Positions 26,078 to 36,015 of a DNA stretch of 64,000 nt are shown in pieces (the stretch's first letter is position 1; each line of letters opens with the position of its first letter). The notes below the pieces were generated by a model. It was not told the DNA's origin. It saw only the letters and a program-made list of their open reading frames with translations, and ran no database searches. A program made the position numbers and the translations under genes. Origin of the DNA: an uncultured Mycoplasmatota bacterium (GTDB lineage Bacteria; Bacillota_I; Bacilli_A; RF39; UBA660); contig CAMIXH010000001.1 in NCBI GenBank assembly GCA_946402735.1, forward strand, positions 124,001 to 188,000, written 5' to 3'.

Positions 26078-27660
26078 TAAGAGTAAGACAAGTAAAAGTA
26101 GATGTTAGAAAGAATAATTTAAAAGAAGAAATATCTAATAAATTAAGAATCAATATTCAAGATATTAATGATTTTAAAATTATAAAAGAATCAATTGATT
26201 CAAGAAAGAAACCACAAATATTTTATGTATATGAAGTAGATGTAGATGTTAAAAATGAAAGTGATGTTTTAAGAAAGAATAAAAATAATGATGTATTTAT
26301 TTCACAAGATGAAGAATATAGTTTTAATGATTTTGGAAATAAAAGAATAAATAATAGAATAGTCGTAGTAGGAAGTGGACCTGCTGGATTATTTACTTCA
26401 TACATGCTAGCTAAATATGGATATAATCCTTTAGTAATAGAAAGAGGATCAAAGGTAGAAGAAAGAATTCAAAAGGTAAATGAATTTTGGGAACAAGGTA
26501 AACTCGATACTGAATGTAATGTTCAATTTGGAGAAGGTGGAGCTGGAACATTTAGTGATGGTAAATTAAATACTTTAATAAAAGATAATTATAGAATGAA
26601 AGAAGTATTTAAAACATTTGTTAAGTTTGGTGCTCCTGAAGATATAATGTATAAATCAAAACCTCATATTGGAACAGATATATTAAGAGAAGTAGTTAAG
26701 AATATGAGAGAAGAAATAATTAGACTTGGTGGCGAATTTAGATTTAATACAAAACTAACAAGTATTAATTATGATAATAATGAATTAAAGAGTATAATAG
26801 TAAATGAAAAAGAAGAAATAAAATGTGATGCATTAGTTTTAGCAATTGGACATAGTGCTAGAGATACATTTGAAATGTTAAATAAAACAGCATTAGAACT
26901 ATTACCCAAACCATTTGCAATAGGAGTTAGAATACAACATAATCAAAGTATGATTAATGTTAGTCAATATGGACACAATTATTATGAAACATTAGAAAAT
27001 GCATCATATAAATTAACTCACACTTGTAAGAATAAAAGAGGAGTATATACATTTTGTATGTGCCCTGGTGGATATGTTGTTAATTCTTCAAGTGAAGAAG
27101 GTATGCTATCAATAAATGGAATGAGTTATAGAGATAGAAATTCTAAGAATGCTAATAGTGCAGTAATTGTAACAATTAATCCTGATGATTATGGACATGG
27201 CGCTTTAGATGGAATGTATTTCCAAAGAGATTTAGAAAAGAAAACATATAAGATGTGTAATGGTAAAATACCAACTCAATTATTTATAGATTACTTAAAT
27301 AATAAGAAGAGTAATTCATATAAAAGTGTAGAACCATTATTTAAAGGAAGTTATGATTTTGCAAATCTAAATGATATATTTCCTGATTATATAAATGAAT
27401 CATTAAAAGAAGGCATTAATGATTTTGGAAATAAGATAAAAGGTTTTAATAGTGATGATGCTATAATATCAGCAATTGAATCAAGAACATCTTCACCAAT
27501 AAAAATAGTAAGAAATGATAAATTTGAATCAAATATAAAAGGTATATATCCATGCGGAGAAGGTGCGGGATATGCAGGAGGAATTACATCTTCTGCTGTT
27601 GATGGAATAAAAGTATTTGAGCAAATTGCTTCTATATATGAAAGGAGTAAAAATGAGTAG
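26074..27660 (+). CDS. FAD-dependent dehydrogenase (COG2509-like)
   Basis: A 528-residue protein starting with TTG in a TTGA overlap with the previous stop. A ~90-residue N-terminal domain precedes the FAD fold (VVVGSGPAGLFTSYMLAKYG). Then come NVQFGEGGAGTFSDGKL and a C-terminal GEGAGYAGGITSSAVDG. This layout is that of the uncharacterised FAD-utilising dehydrogenases of COG2509. The two adjacent FAD enzymes and the flavodoxin that follows suggest a small redox operon, but the substrate is unknown. The start fits translational coupling because no separate ribosome site is clear. Confidence 0.85.
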   Translation: MIRVRQVKVDVRKNNLKEEISNKLRINIQDINDFKIIKESIDSRKKPQIFYVYEVDVDVKNESDVLRKNKNNDVFISQDEEYSFNDFGNKRINNRIVVVGSGPAGLFTSYMLAKYGYNPLVIERGSKVEERIQKVNEFWEQGKLDTECNVQFGEGGAGTFSDGKLNTLIKDNYRMKEVFKTFVKFGAPEDIMYKSKPHIGTDILREVVKNMREEIIRLGGEFRFNTKLTSINYDNNELKSIIVNEKEEIKCDALVLAIGHSARDTFEMLNKTALELLPKPFAIGVRIQHNQSMINVSQYGHNYYETLENASYKLTHTCKNKRGVYTFCMCPGGYVVNSSSEEGMLSINGMSYRDRNSKNANSAVIVTINPDDYGHGALDGMYFQRDLEKKTYKMCNGKIPTQLFIDYLNNKKSNSYKSVEPLFKGSYDFANLNDIFPDYINESLKEGINDFGNKIKGFNSDDAIISAIESRTSSPIKIVRNDKFESNIKGIYPCGEGAGYAGGITSSAVDGIKVFEQIASIYERSKNE

Positions 27661-28099
27661 GTTATTTGTTTATTATAGTGATAGTGGTAATGGAGATTAT
27701 GTTGCTAGTATTATGCAAAGTAAAGGTTTTGAAACATTAAAAATTCAAACAAAAAAACAATTACCAGAAAGCTACTTTTTAAAAATATTAGTTGGTGGTT
27801 TTGCAGCTATGATAAAAGAAAAAGCACCAATTGAAAATGATCTAAAAGTTTTAAAAGCATATGATACTATATATGTAGGAACACCTATATGGAATGGTAG
27901 ATTATCTACACCTATTAACACTGTAATAGATGCGCTTGAAAGTAAAAGATTTAGTCTAATATGTTATAGTGGAAGTGGTAAAGTAAAAGGTGCTTTAAAG
28001 AGACAATTAAAATCTAAAAGAGTAGATAATATTATTTCTTTAGTTGAACCTTTAAAAAATAAAGAAGATACTATTAATATATTAAATAAGTATGTTTAA
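27653..28099 (+). CDS. Flavodoxin-like protein
   Basis: A 148-residue flavodoxin-fold protein with phosphate loop YSDSGNGDYVAS and flavin loop VGTPIWNGRLSTPI. The start at 27653 has AAAGGAG upstream and overlaps the previous gene by eight bases. The track start (27617) lies inside that gene without a ribosome site. It probably passes electrons to or from the two FAD enzymes upstream; this is inferred from position only. Confidence 0.82.
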   Translation: MSRLFVYYSDSGNGDYVASIMQSKGFETLKIQTKKQLPESYFLKILVGGFAAMIKEKAPIENDLKVLKAYDTIYVGTPIWNGRLSTPINTVIDALESKRFSLICYSGSGKVKGALKRQLKSKRVDNIISLVEPLKNKEDTINILNKYV

Positions 28100-28127
28100 A
28101 AACTAACTGTTAGTTAGTTTTTATTTT
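28097..28127 (+). terminator. Intrinsic terminator of FAD/flavodoxin operon
   Basis: AAAACTAACT-GTT-AGTTAGTTTT followed by T-rich bases. Confidence 0.83.
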
Positions 28128-28175
28128 GGTATTGTTTTTTAATTTTAATAAAGTATAATTAATTGTGGTGTAGAT

Positions 28176-29075
28176 ATGAAAAACAAAATTGTTAGTTTAT
28201 TTAAATGGGGATGGTTTAAATTTTTAAAATGTATTTTAGGTACATTTTTATATTCTCTTGCAGTTAATTTATTTATTGTTCCAAATAAATTATATACAGG
28301 TGGAATATTAGGTACATCTCAATTACTAAGAAGTTTATTATTACATTTTATTAATTTAGGTAATCTACCATTTGATATTAGTTCGGTCATATATTATTTA
28401 TTAAATATACCTTTGTTTATACTTGCATATAAAAGAGTTAGTAAAACATTTTTTGTTAGAACAATTTTTACTGTAACAATAAACGCTATCTTTTTAGCAA
28501 TAATACCAATACCATCTTCACCATTAGTTAGTGAGTTAATTACTAATGTTTTAATAGGTGGCATAATCGCAGGTATAGGTGTAGGATTTGTACTTAGCAC
28601 TGGTAGTTCAAGTGGCGGTACTGACATTATTGGTGTTGCTTTAAGTAGAAAAAGTAAATTCCTTAAAGTTGGATTTATAGGTCTTGTATACAATGCAATA
28701 GTATTTGGAATATGTGGAATATTCTATGGAATACAAACTATGATTTATTCTATTATATATGCTGTATTTGAATCAATTATGGTAGATAAAAATCATTCAC
28801 AAAATATTTTCTCTGAAGCATTTATATTTACTAAAAAGAATCCAGATAAAATAATAGATTTTATAAAGAATACACTTGATAGAGATGCTACATATTGGAC
28901 AGCTAAAGGTGGATATACTAAAACAAATACATATATTGTTTATTCAGTATTAAGCAAATATGAAAGAATGAGATTAGAACGCCATATGCATGAGCTTGAT
29001 GAAAAAGCATTTATTGTTGGTAATGATGGAGTAGAAATAAAAGGAGAATTTGAAAAGAATTTCTTATATAAATAA
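28176..29075 (+). CDS. YitT-family membrane protein
   Basis: A 299-residue protein with about five or six membrane helices and a C-terminal cytosolic DUF2179 domain (TYWTAKGGYTKTNTYIVYSVL). The membrane part carries the family marks VNLFIVPNKLYTGGILG and STGSSSGGTDIIG. The family is common in Bacillota, often in several copies; function is unproven and a transport role is usually assumed. The next gene starts ten bases after its stop. Confidence 0.9.
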   Translation: MKNKIVSLFKWGWFKFLKCILGTFLYSLAVNLFIVPNKLYTGGILGTSQLLRSLLLHFINLGNLPFDISSVIYYLLNIPLFILAYKRVSKTFFVRTIFTVTINAIFLAIIPIPSSPLVSELITNVLIGGIIAGIGVGFVLSTGSSSGGTDIIGVALSRKSKFLKVGFIGLVYNAIVFGICGIFYGIQTMIYSIIYAVFESIMVDKNHSQNIFSEAFIFTKKNPDKIIDFIKNTLDRDATYWTAKGGYTKTNTYIVYSVLSKYERMRLERHMHELDEKAFIVGNDGVEIKGEFEKNFLYK

Positions 29076-29085
29076 TGGAGGAATA

Positions 29086-29583
29086 ATGATAAAAAAAATA
29101 TATTTTGATATGGATGGAGTACTAGCTGATTTTAATCGTGGTGTTATAGAACTTGCTCATAGTGAACCTATAGATCAAAGTCATGAAAATGAAGAAAAAA
29201 CAACTGCATTATGGGATGCTGTTAGAAAAGCTGATTCTTTTTATTACAAACTTAAACCACTAAATAATGCAATAGAAGTTTTTAATGAAGTTAGAAATAA
29301 ATATCCATCTAAAGTTGAAATATTAAGTGCTATTCCAAAACCAAAAAGAAATATTGTTGGTGCTAAAGAAGACAAGATAAAATGGGTAAAAAAATATTTA
29401 GGAGAAGATGTAGTTGTTAACATTGTTTATAAAGAAGAAAAAAAGAATTTTTGTCTTGGAAAAGAATATGTTTTAATAGATGATTTAGATAAAAATATAA
29501 ACGATTGGATTTCTAGTGGAGGTAGTGGAATACTATTTACTGTAAATACAAATGTAATAGAGGAATTAAATCGTTTAAAATAA
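29086..29583 (+). CDS. HAD-family 5'-nucleotidase-like phosphatase
   Basis: A 165-residue HAD protein. Motif I is YFDMDGVLADFNRG, with both catalytic aspartates. LSAIPKPKRN carries the second motif and the acidic motif IV is LIDDLDKN. Size and layout fit the 5'(3')-deoxyribonucleotidase (NT5C) type, with a small helical cap after motif I. It should remove phosphate from nucleotides, but the substrate is not certain. GGAGG before the ATG at 29086 decides the start over 29050. It may be co-transcribed with yitT. Confidence 0.85.
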   Translation: MIKKIYFDMDGVLADFNRGVIELAHSEPIDQSHENEEKTTALWDAVRKADSFYYKLKPLNNAIEVFNEVRNKYPSKVEILSAIPKPKRNIVGAKEDKIKWVKKYLGEDVVVNIVYKEEKKNFCLGKEYVLIDDLDKNINDWISSGGSGILFTVNTNVIEELNRLK

Positions 29584-29631
29584 ATTGAACGCATTTATAA
29601 AATGTGTTAGAATTATAATAGGTGAAAATAT

Positions 29632-31284
29632 ATGGAAGAAGAGAAAAAGGATATTGTTGTTGAAATACCAGGATTAACATCAAATTCTGAAACTACAGAG
29701 AAACCTAAAGCACCAAGACCAGAATTTAGTCCTTTACCTGAACTAGAAGAAGATAAACCAGCTGCAGATATTATTCAAATAGATGATTCTGGTAATGTTC
29801 AAGGAGAAAAGCAACCTGAAGTAGTAGAAGAGAAAAAAGAAAAACCTAAAAAAGAAAAAATAAAATTAAATAAATTAAATTCAGCTTTATTATATATATT
29901 AGTTGGAATAATAGTTATATTTGTAATCCTTTGTTTATTACAATTTACAAATCCAGACTTTTGTAAAAATATGTGGCTTGGTATTAATGGAACTTTAACT
30001 GATTTATTATATAGTGTTATGCAATATGTACCACTATTATCTTCATATGGTTATGTAATAATAATGGTTCCTTTAGTTATAATAATTGTAATTGATATTT
30101 ATGTTTTATATATTAAATACAAGAATGATATTGAAAAGAAAACTGCGTTTGAAAATAAATTATTTCCAGTTTTATTTGTCTTTGGATTAATAGTAGCAGT
30201 AAATATGTATTTCTATTTTAGTGAAACTTCTCATAGAGGAATAAATGAAATGTATATGAGAGATAACTTATTTGCTACATATACTGATGAAGATTTACAA
30301 AGTGTAGTAGAATATTTTAAGAATAGAATTATTACTTATGCAGAATCTTTAAATAGACAAAATGGAAAAATAGAATTAGAAAAAGATCCTTATGATATGT
30401 CTATTGATGATTTAAAAAATATTTCATCTAAGTATGAATTCTTAAAAGGAAGTTATCCTAAAAAGATACGTTCTTTATCATTATTTGATTTAATGACATC
30501 TGGTTATCCACTAGGACTAACTTATAATTATACTGTTGGTATAGATGATGAGACTGTAAGTGATCTTAGTAGAATATTTGTATTAACTCATGAGTTCTGT
30601 CATGTTAAGGGTATAGTTAGAGAATCAGATGCTGATTATTGTGCTTTCTTAGCTGGCTTTAACTCAAATAATGATATATCTAAATATGCTATGTATGTTG
30701 GATTATTCCCTAATTTATTATATATTATGAATGATAGAGAATTAGCCAATAGTTATCAAAATGAACTAGGTACTATTTGTTTAGAAAGTGGATATGATGA
30801 ATTGTGTAATCTATATTACAAAGATTTATATAGATTTGTTAGTGGAGCTGATACTATTGTATTAGACACTTATTCATTAAGCGTTTATAAAGATAAAAAA
30901 GAAGAATTAAAACAATACTTATTAGGTTTAAATAATAGATTTGGTGTTACTATTACTTCAAGTGATGGTAAAACTATATCCATAGATGAAGCAAATAAAT
31001 TAGTTGATGAAGGATCATCATTATATCTAGAATTAACTGGTAAAATTACAAAAGATTCTTATAATAAGAATATATCTTATTTAAGAACTATGGCTAATTA
31101 TTTCCCACATTTATATCTAGATATTAGTACAGAACAAGAAGATGAGTATCCTGGATATAATTACTTAAAACCATTCCCAACAAATGGAAACTATCTAACA
31201 TTAACTGAAAAAGCACCAGAATATAGTTATGATAGAGCTGCAAGAAGCATATTAGAATACTTTAATAAATATGTATTTAATTAA
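29632..31284 (+). CDS. DUF3810-like membrane metalloprotease
   Basis: A 550-residue protein. It has a charged, Pro/Glu/Lys-rich cytosolic N-terminus of about 85 residues and then about three membrane helices. A large outer domain follows with LTHEFCHVKGIVRESDADY (His320, Glu321, His324, downstream Glu). HExxH followed by the ESDADY segment matches DUF3810 membrane proteins, thought to be zinc metallopeptidases. The target is unknown. GGTGA precedes the ATG. Confidence 0.82.
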   Translation: MEEEKKDIVVEIPGLTSNSETTEKPKAPRPEFSPLPELEEDKPAADIIQIDDSGNVQGEKQPEVVEEKKEKPKKEKIKLNKLNSALLYILVGIIVIFVILCLLQFTNPDFCKNMWLGINGTLTDLLYSVMQYVPLLSSYGYVIIMVPLVIIIVIDIYVLYIKYKNDIEKKTAFENKLFPVLFVFGLIVAVNMYFYFSETSHRGINEMYMRDNLFATYTDEDLQSVVEYFKNRIITYAESLNRQNGKIELEKDPYDMSIDDLKNISSKYEFLKGSYPKKIRSLSLFDLMTSGYPLGLTYNYTVGIDDETVSDLSRIFVLTHEFCHVKGIVRESDADYCAFLAGFNSNNDISKYAMYVGLFPNLLYIMNDRELANSYQNELGTICLESGYDELCNLYYKDLYRFVSGADTIVLDTYSLSVYKDKKEELKQYLLGLNNRFGVTITSSDGKTISIDEANKLVDEGSSLYLELTGKITKDSYNKNISYLRTMANYFPHLYLDISTEQEDEYPGYNYLKPFPTNGNYLTLTEKAPEYSYDRAARSILEYFNKYVFN

Positions 31285-31308
31285 AAGATGATTTATTCAT
31301 CTTTTTTT
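31283..31308 (+). terminator. Intrinsic terminator
   Basis: AAAAGATGA-TTTAT-TCATCTTTT plus T-run; overlaps the DUF3810 stop. Confidence 0.82.
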
Positions 31309-31338
31309 ATTGTATAATTAAATTGTTAAGGAGAAATT

Positions 31339-32097
31339 ATGCCAGCATATATAAGCCATACTATAATGGCAAGAGATGTTTATAATAAAATTAATAATAA
31401 AGAAGTAAATAAAGATTATATGATTACTTTTTCTTTGGGTGGAGATTTATCTAAATATGCTAAATGTAGAAGAGATTCACACAATATTCTTTTACATGAA
31501 TTTATATATAATATGTGTGATTATATGAAAGATAATAATCTTACTCATGATTCAGAATGTCTAGGTGTTTTATATGGACATATATGTCATTTAATGATGG
31601 ATCAAACTATTCATCCATTAATATGGTATGTAGATGCTGCTTGTAAGAAAAATAAAAATAATCATACTATGATTGAGATGTATTATGATGATTATTTATC
31701 AAAAAAACATTTAAACAAAAGACTAGATAATTATAAAAATAAAGAATTATTTAGTGGTAAGATGAATAAGAAAGTTTCATCATTATTAAACTATACATAT
31801 AATAAAACATATCATTGTAATCATTTATCTATTTATTATAAATTCAATTTATGGTTATATAGAAGAATAAAAGTTTTATATACTTTAGTACCATTTAATC
31901 TATTAAAGAGAGTGGTTGGTATATCAAAGTTTTTAATAGAAAATAAAAATATAGATTTAATAAATGAAAGTCATAAAATAGAGTATAAAGATTTAAATAA
32001 AAAAACTATGTCAAAAGACTTAGATTATTTATATGATTTAAGTGTTGATAAAGCAGTAGAATATATTTCAAAAGTAAATGATTATTTATACAAATAA
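31339..32097 (+). CDS. Zinc-dependent phospholipase C-like protein
   Basis: A 252-residue protein of the zinc-dependent phospholipase C/S1-P1 helical superfamily. Metal-site motifs are AYISHTIMARDVYN at the N-terminus, then GGDLSKYA, RRDSHNIL, and YGHICHLMMDQTIHP with several His and Asp ligands. It has no signal peptide, unlike secreted toxins of the superfamily, so a cytosolic or membrane-side hydrolase role is more likely. The substrate is unknown. GGAG lies before the ATG. Confidence 0.82.
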   Translation: MPAYISHTIMARDVYNKINNKEVNKDYMITFSLGGDLSKYAKCRRDSHNILLHEFIYNMCDYMKDNNLTHDSECLGVLYGHICHLMMDQTIHPLIWYVDAACKKNKNNHTMIEMYYDDYLSKKHLNKRLDNYKNKELFSGKMNKKVSSLLNYTYNKTYHCNHLSIYYKFNLWLYRRIKVLYTLVPFNLLKRVVGISKFLIENKNIDLINESHKIEYKDLNKKTMSKDLDYLYDLSVDKAVEYISKVNDYLYK

Positions 32098-32124
32098 AAA
32101 AAGGTTTATTTCAAACCTTTTTTT
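32096..32124. terminator. Bidirectional terminator between convergent genes
   Basis: AAAAAAAGGTTT-ATTTC-AAACCTTTTTTT works on both strands, for the PLC-like gene and the minus-strand flippase gene. Confidence 0.9.
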
Positions 32125-33122
32125 GTTAATATAATATTATTTATTACTACAACTATTAAGTTAATAAATACAAATAAATAGAATGTTATACCTCTTTGTA
32201 ATAATAAAGCATCCATCATTTGACTTTGTGAATATATATGAGCATATAGTATTAAGAATACTGTTTCATTAATACCAACTGTACCTGGAAGAGGTAAACA
32301 TGATACTGTACAATATAGAATAGCTTGAATTGATACAACATATAAAATATTATAATCACATAGTCCAAATGATCTATAAACAAAATATGGAATAGAGTAA
32401 TAAACGAATAATTGTAATAATGCTACTATTATTGCTCTTATAAACTCTTTTTTATTTTGCTTTATAAACTTAGCACTTTCATGAAATAATTCAAGTTCAT
32501 TTTCAATTTTATCATTAAGCTTTTTAGCTTTCTTCTTATTAAATATTTTTAAAATCTTTTCTACAATCTTAATTAGCTTATTAGTTAGTTTTTCTGAGAA
32601 AATACAAATTGAATAAACACATAATACAATAGTATTAAAGGATAAACCTATAAGGAATAGTATTAATAGTTTATGATCAATAATATCATAATTGAATATT
32701 ACTGATAATATTCCAAATAATACAATACTAAGTAAGTGACAGAATAAATGTATTAATAAGGCTAGAGTAGAGTGAGATACCTTAACATTGTCTTTAGACA
32801 TGTAATATACTTGCATTGGTTCTCCACCACTACCACCAGGTGTAATAGCACTATAAAAAGCACCAATTAATGAAAAATTAAAAGACTTAAAAAAAGATAA
32901 CTTCTCTCCAAAAGCACGTAATAAATTATTAGCATTAAATGCTTCAAATAAATAATAAAGAATCATACATATAAAGCATATTGCAATGAAATATGGGTCT
33001 ACACTTCTTAAATTATCCATTAATACAGACATATCTTGTTTTCTGAAAATAAGATAATATGTTAATGCAAATAATAAGAAAAAAATAATAAAATTAAAAA
33101 TTATCTTCTTTTTATTCTCCAT
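32106..33122 (-). CDS. Lysylphosphatidylglycerol synthase TM-domain (UPF0104/AglD2) flippase-like protein
   Basis: A 338-residue protein with about eight membrane helices. Family marks are FSLIGAFYSAITPGGSGGEPMQVYYM and the late motif LPLPGTVGINETVFL. It has the membrane half of MprF-type proteins without the lysyltransferase domain. Relatives are thought to move lipids or lipid-linked sugars across the membrane. It is the second of only two minus-strand genes. GGTGAC precedes the ATG. Confidence 0.88.
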   Translation of the reverse strand: MENKKKIIFNFIIFFLLFALTYYLIFRKQDMSVLMDNLRSVDPYFIAICFICMILYYLFEAFNANNLLRAFGEKLSFFKSFNFSLIGAFYSAITPGGSGGEPMQVYYMSKDNVKVSHSTLALLIHLFCHLLSIVLFGILSVIFNYDIIDHKLLILFLIGLSFNTIVLCVYSICIFSEKLTNKLIKIVEKILKIFNKKKAKKLNDKIENELELFHESAKFIKQNKKEFIRAIIVALLQLFVYYSIPYFVYRSFGLCDYNILYVVSIQAILYCTVSCLPLPGTVGINETVFLILYAHIYSQSQMMDALLLQRGITFYLFVFINLIVVVINNIILTKKGLK

Positions 33123-33213
33123 TTTTGATTGTCACCTAGTTAATTATATATTTAAATGAAAAAATTATCAAGTTTTATGTTATAATTAATAATAGAAAGA
33201 AAAGAAGGTAGTT

Positions 33214-34332
33214 ATGAAAAAGAAGTTTATTTTATTATTGATTATTATGTTATTCCCAATGATTATATATGCTCAAGATGTTGATAAAATGACTATTACT
33301 GGTTCAAATAGTGCATATATGAATAAAGAATTGAGTTTAACTTTTAATATAAGTTTTACAGGACTTGATAAAACCAAGACAGATGGATATGGTATAGGAG
33401 GATACTCTTATCAATTGGATTTTGATGATTCTATTTTTGTACCAATTAGTATAAAGAAGAGTGATTTCTTTACTACTAATATTTATAAAGATGAATATGG
33501 CAAATATCATGTAGTAGGTACTATTAACAAAAATAATAAATCTACTAATAAGTGTGCTGATAATGTTTTATACTGTTCTAATATTAGTGATACTATTACA
33601 TTTGGTGTAAAGAGTACTAAATCTAAAAAGAGTACTATTAAATTCTTCTCAGCAAGCACATATTTATATAAAGTTAATTCAGAATTAAAAGATACTGATA
33701 GAATGATAATTGATTCTATTAAAGATATTCAAAAAGATATAACTATCTCAAAATCAAATTCTAAATCAGTAAATACAAATAATATTGCTACTACTATTAA
33801 ATCTACTAGTATAGAAAGTATGGTTGAATCAAAAGTGCAAAATTATAAAGTACTATCTGATTCAAAGAGTAATAACTATCTTAGTTCTTTAGAAATAGAA
33901 GAATATCCAATATCATTTGATAAACATTTACTAACTTATGATATTACAGTTTCTAGAGTAGTAAATAGTCTTAATATAAAAGCAGTAAGTGAAAATGAAA
34001 AAGCTACAGTAACTATAATAGGCGCTGATGATCTTAAGAAAAATGATTATGTTGTTTCTATAAAAGTAGTAGCTGAAGATAAGAGTGAAAAAGTATATAA
34101 AATAAATATTTCAAAAGAAATAGATGAAGATGAAGAAGAAGTACAAATTGAAACAAAAGAAGATATAAAAGAATTTGTAGATACAGTAAAAAAGAAAATA
34201 GATGATAAAACTATTAAAATGCTAAGTATTATTGGAGTATGTTTACTTGGAATAATAGTATTTGTATTAATAGTTAAGTTCATCACAAATAGAAGATTAG
34301 ATAAAAAATTAAAAGATTTTGATAAGTTCTAG
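33214..34332 (+). CDS. Exported membrane-anchored protein with cadherin-like beta domain
   Basis: A 372-residue protein. Signal peptide MKKKFILLLIIMLFPMIIYAQ. An N-terminal domain of about 140 residues (GIGGYSYQLDFDDS) recalls cohesin-type beta sandwiches. After a Ser/Lys linker comes a cadherin-like beta-sandwich domain (YLSSLEIEEYPISFDKHLLTYDI). A membrane helix (MLSIIGVCLLGIIVFVLIVKF) and short basic tail follow. There is no NPxTG-type motif, so it stays in the membrane and not on the wall. The role is likely surface binding or assembly, by domain type only. Confidence 0.82.
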   Translation: MKKKFILLLIIMLFPMIIYAQDVDKMTITGSNSAYMNKELSLTFNISFTGLDKTKTDGYGIGGYSYQLDFDDSIFVPISIKKSDFFTTNIYKDEYGKYHVVGTINKNNKSTNKCADNVLYCSNISDTITFGVKSTKSKKSTIKFFSASTYLYKVNSELKDTDRMIIDSIKDIQKDITISKSNSKSVNTNNIATTIKSTSIESMVESKVQNYKVLSDSKSNNYLSSLEIEEYPISFDKHLLTYDITVSRVVNSLNIKAVSENEKATVTIIGADDLKKNDYVVSIKVVAEDKSEKVYKINISKEIDEDEEEVQIETKEDIKEFVDTVKKKIDDKTIKMLSIIGVCLLGIIVFVLIVKFITNRRLDKKLKDFDKF

Positions 34333-34346
34333 GAATATTAAATAAT

Positions 34347-34380
34347 AGTGGCCCTAAGAGAACTAGGACTGCTTTATTTT
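34347..34380 (+). terminator. Hairpin before metallophosphatase gene
   Basis: AGTGGCCCTA-AGAGAAC-TAGGACTGCT pairs with two G-U pairs and one mismatch and is followed by TTTATTTTATT. It is unusually GC-rich for this sequence. Terminator is the likely reading; a structured leader for the next gene is possible. Confidence 0.6.
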
Positions 34381-34394
34381 ATTGAGGAGGTAAT

Positions 34395-35468
34395 ATGAGT
34401 TACTATTTAATTGGATTAATAATTATTATGATTATACTAATATTATTAATGGTTTATTTGTATAAAAAAACATGTATTATAACAATTATAAATAATGTTA
34501 AGAATAAGTATTTAAGATTTTTTATTCGTATTTTAATACTATTATTACCTTTTATAATATTTGGTTTTGTTAATGGAACTATAGTAGTAATTCACTTTGG
34601 TGTATTTTTTCTACTATTTGATTTTATTAATAGATTTGTTCATGATAAAACAAATATATTTAATTACATGGCTATATTATTAACTGTTATTTATTTAAGC
34701 GTTGGTTTTTATCAAAATTTTCATATTTATGAAACAGTTTATAATATAGAGACATCTAAAGATATTGGTGTAGATAATTTTAGAATAATTCAAATATCTG
34801 ATAGTCATACAGGTACTTCTTTTGATGGAAATAAATTTAAGAAAATAGTTAGTGATATTAATAAAACTGAATCAGATATAGTAGTAATAACAGGTGACTT
34901 AGTTGATGATAGTACTTCAAAAGAAGATATGATTTTATCATGTGAAGCATTAGGTATGTTTACTCCTAAATATGGAACATACTTCGTATATGGAAATCAT
35001 GATAAGGGATATTATAATAAAAACTTTACGGCTGAAGATTTAGAATTAGAACTTCAAAAAAATGGAGTTATTATTCTTGAAGATAATGTAATAGACATTA
35101 CAGATAAAATAACTTTGATAGGTAGAAAAGATAGGGAAGATGAGACTCGTCAAAGCATATTTGAATTAACTGAATATGTAGATGAAGATAAGTATATTAT
35201 TGATTTAAATCATCAACCAAATGATTATGAAAATGAAAGTAATTCTAAAGTAGATTTAGTCTTATCAGGACATTCTCATGGAGGTCAAATGATACCTCTT
35301 GGACCAATAGGCAAATTAATAGGTGCTAATAACGAATATAAAGGATTACATAAACATAATAATACATCATTTATTGTTAACACAGGAATTTCAGGATGGG
35401 CTGTTTTATTTAAAACTGGAACTAAATCAGAATATACAGTTATTAACATAAGGAGTCATAATGAATAA
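34395..35468 (+). CDS. Membrane-anchored metallophosphatase (YkuE-like)
   Basis: A 357-residue protein with about three or four N-terminal membrane helices, then a calcineurin-like phosphoesterase domain. The metal-ligand motifs are in order: QISDSHTG, GDLVDD, GNHD, and GHSHGGQ. The catalytic site should lie outside or at the membrane. Relatives include YkuE/YaeI, some of which act on lipid or UDP-linked phosphates. GAGGAGG precedes the ATG. It overlaps the next gene by eight bases, so they are co-translated. Confidence 0.88.
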   Translation: MSYYLIGLIIIMIILILLMVYLYKKTCIITIINNVKNKYLRFFIRILILLLPFIIFGFVNGTIVVIHFGVFFLLFDFINRFVHDKTNIFNYMAILLTVIYLSVGFYQNFHIYETVYNIETSKDIGVDNFRIIQISDSHTGTSFDGNKFKKIVSDINKTESDIVVITGDLVDDSTSKEDMILSCEALGMFTPKYGTYFVYGNHDKGYYNKNFTAEDLELELQKNGVIILEDNVIDITDKITLIGRKDREDETRQSIFELTEYVDEDKYIIDLNHQPNDYENESNSKVDLVLSGHSHGGQMIPLGPIGKLIGANNEYKGLHKHNNTSFIVNTGISGWAVLFKTGTKSEYTVINIRSHNE

Positions 35469-35919
35469 TATAAAATATAATATTAGATTAAATATTAATA
35501 CATTAAAAACTCTTTTTGATTATTTCAAAATGGATGAAAATAATACAATAATAGAACTAAATACTAAAAGAGAAAAAGCAAGAGAAAATATTCAAGAATA
35601 TAAAGATAATATATTATTAATAAATGATGAATCTATTTATTTAAAGAAACTTCCATTTGGTAAATTATATTATTTTTTATCAAAAAACTTTATATCACAT
35701 GTTATTTTTTATAAAGAAAAGAATATAAAAAATATTGATAAGAGTGAAGTAGTAATAGATATTAGAAATGATAAAATACATAATGTTTCTTTTAATGATA
35801 AGTATGATTATAATAAAACAAAAGAATTATTAAAAAAGTATAGATCAATAGATATAGAATATATAGTTTTATTCTTATTACTACTTGGTGGAATAATAGT
35901 ATTTTTCTTAAAACACTAA
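35461..35919 (+). CDS. Unknown tail-anchored small protein
   Basis: A 152-residue protein that I do not recognise. The first ~125 residues are soluble, and a single hydrophobic segment sits at the very C-terminus (YIVLFLLLLGGIIVFFL), as in tail-anchored proteins. It overlaps the end of the metallophosphatase gene, and the ribosome site AAGGAG lies inside that gene. It may be a partner of the phosphatase, by position only. Confidence 0.65.
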   Translation: MNNIKYNIRLNINTLKTLFDYFKMDENNTIIELNTKREKARENIQEYKDNILLINDESIYLKKLPFGKLYYFLSKNFISHVIFYKEKNIKNIDKSEVVIDIRNDKIHNVSFNDKYDYNKTKELLKKYRSIDIEYIVLFLLLLGGIIVFFLKH

Positions 35920-36015
35920 TTTACAATATATATGTATAATTTTATGAATTATCATTGATAATATTGCATAAGATTATATAATTATATTGGAACAATATGA
36001 TAGGGAGTGTTTATT

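Noticed and set aside
24884-27660. Bile-acid dehydroxylation operon
   Set aside because: The BaiN-like gene alone is not evidence; no other bai genes are present and the family is broad.
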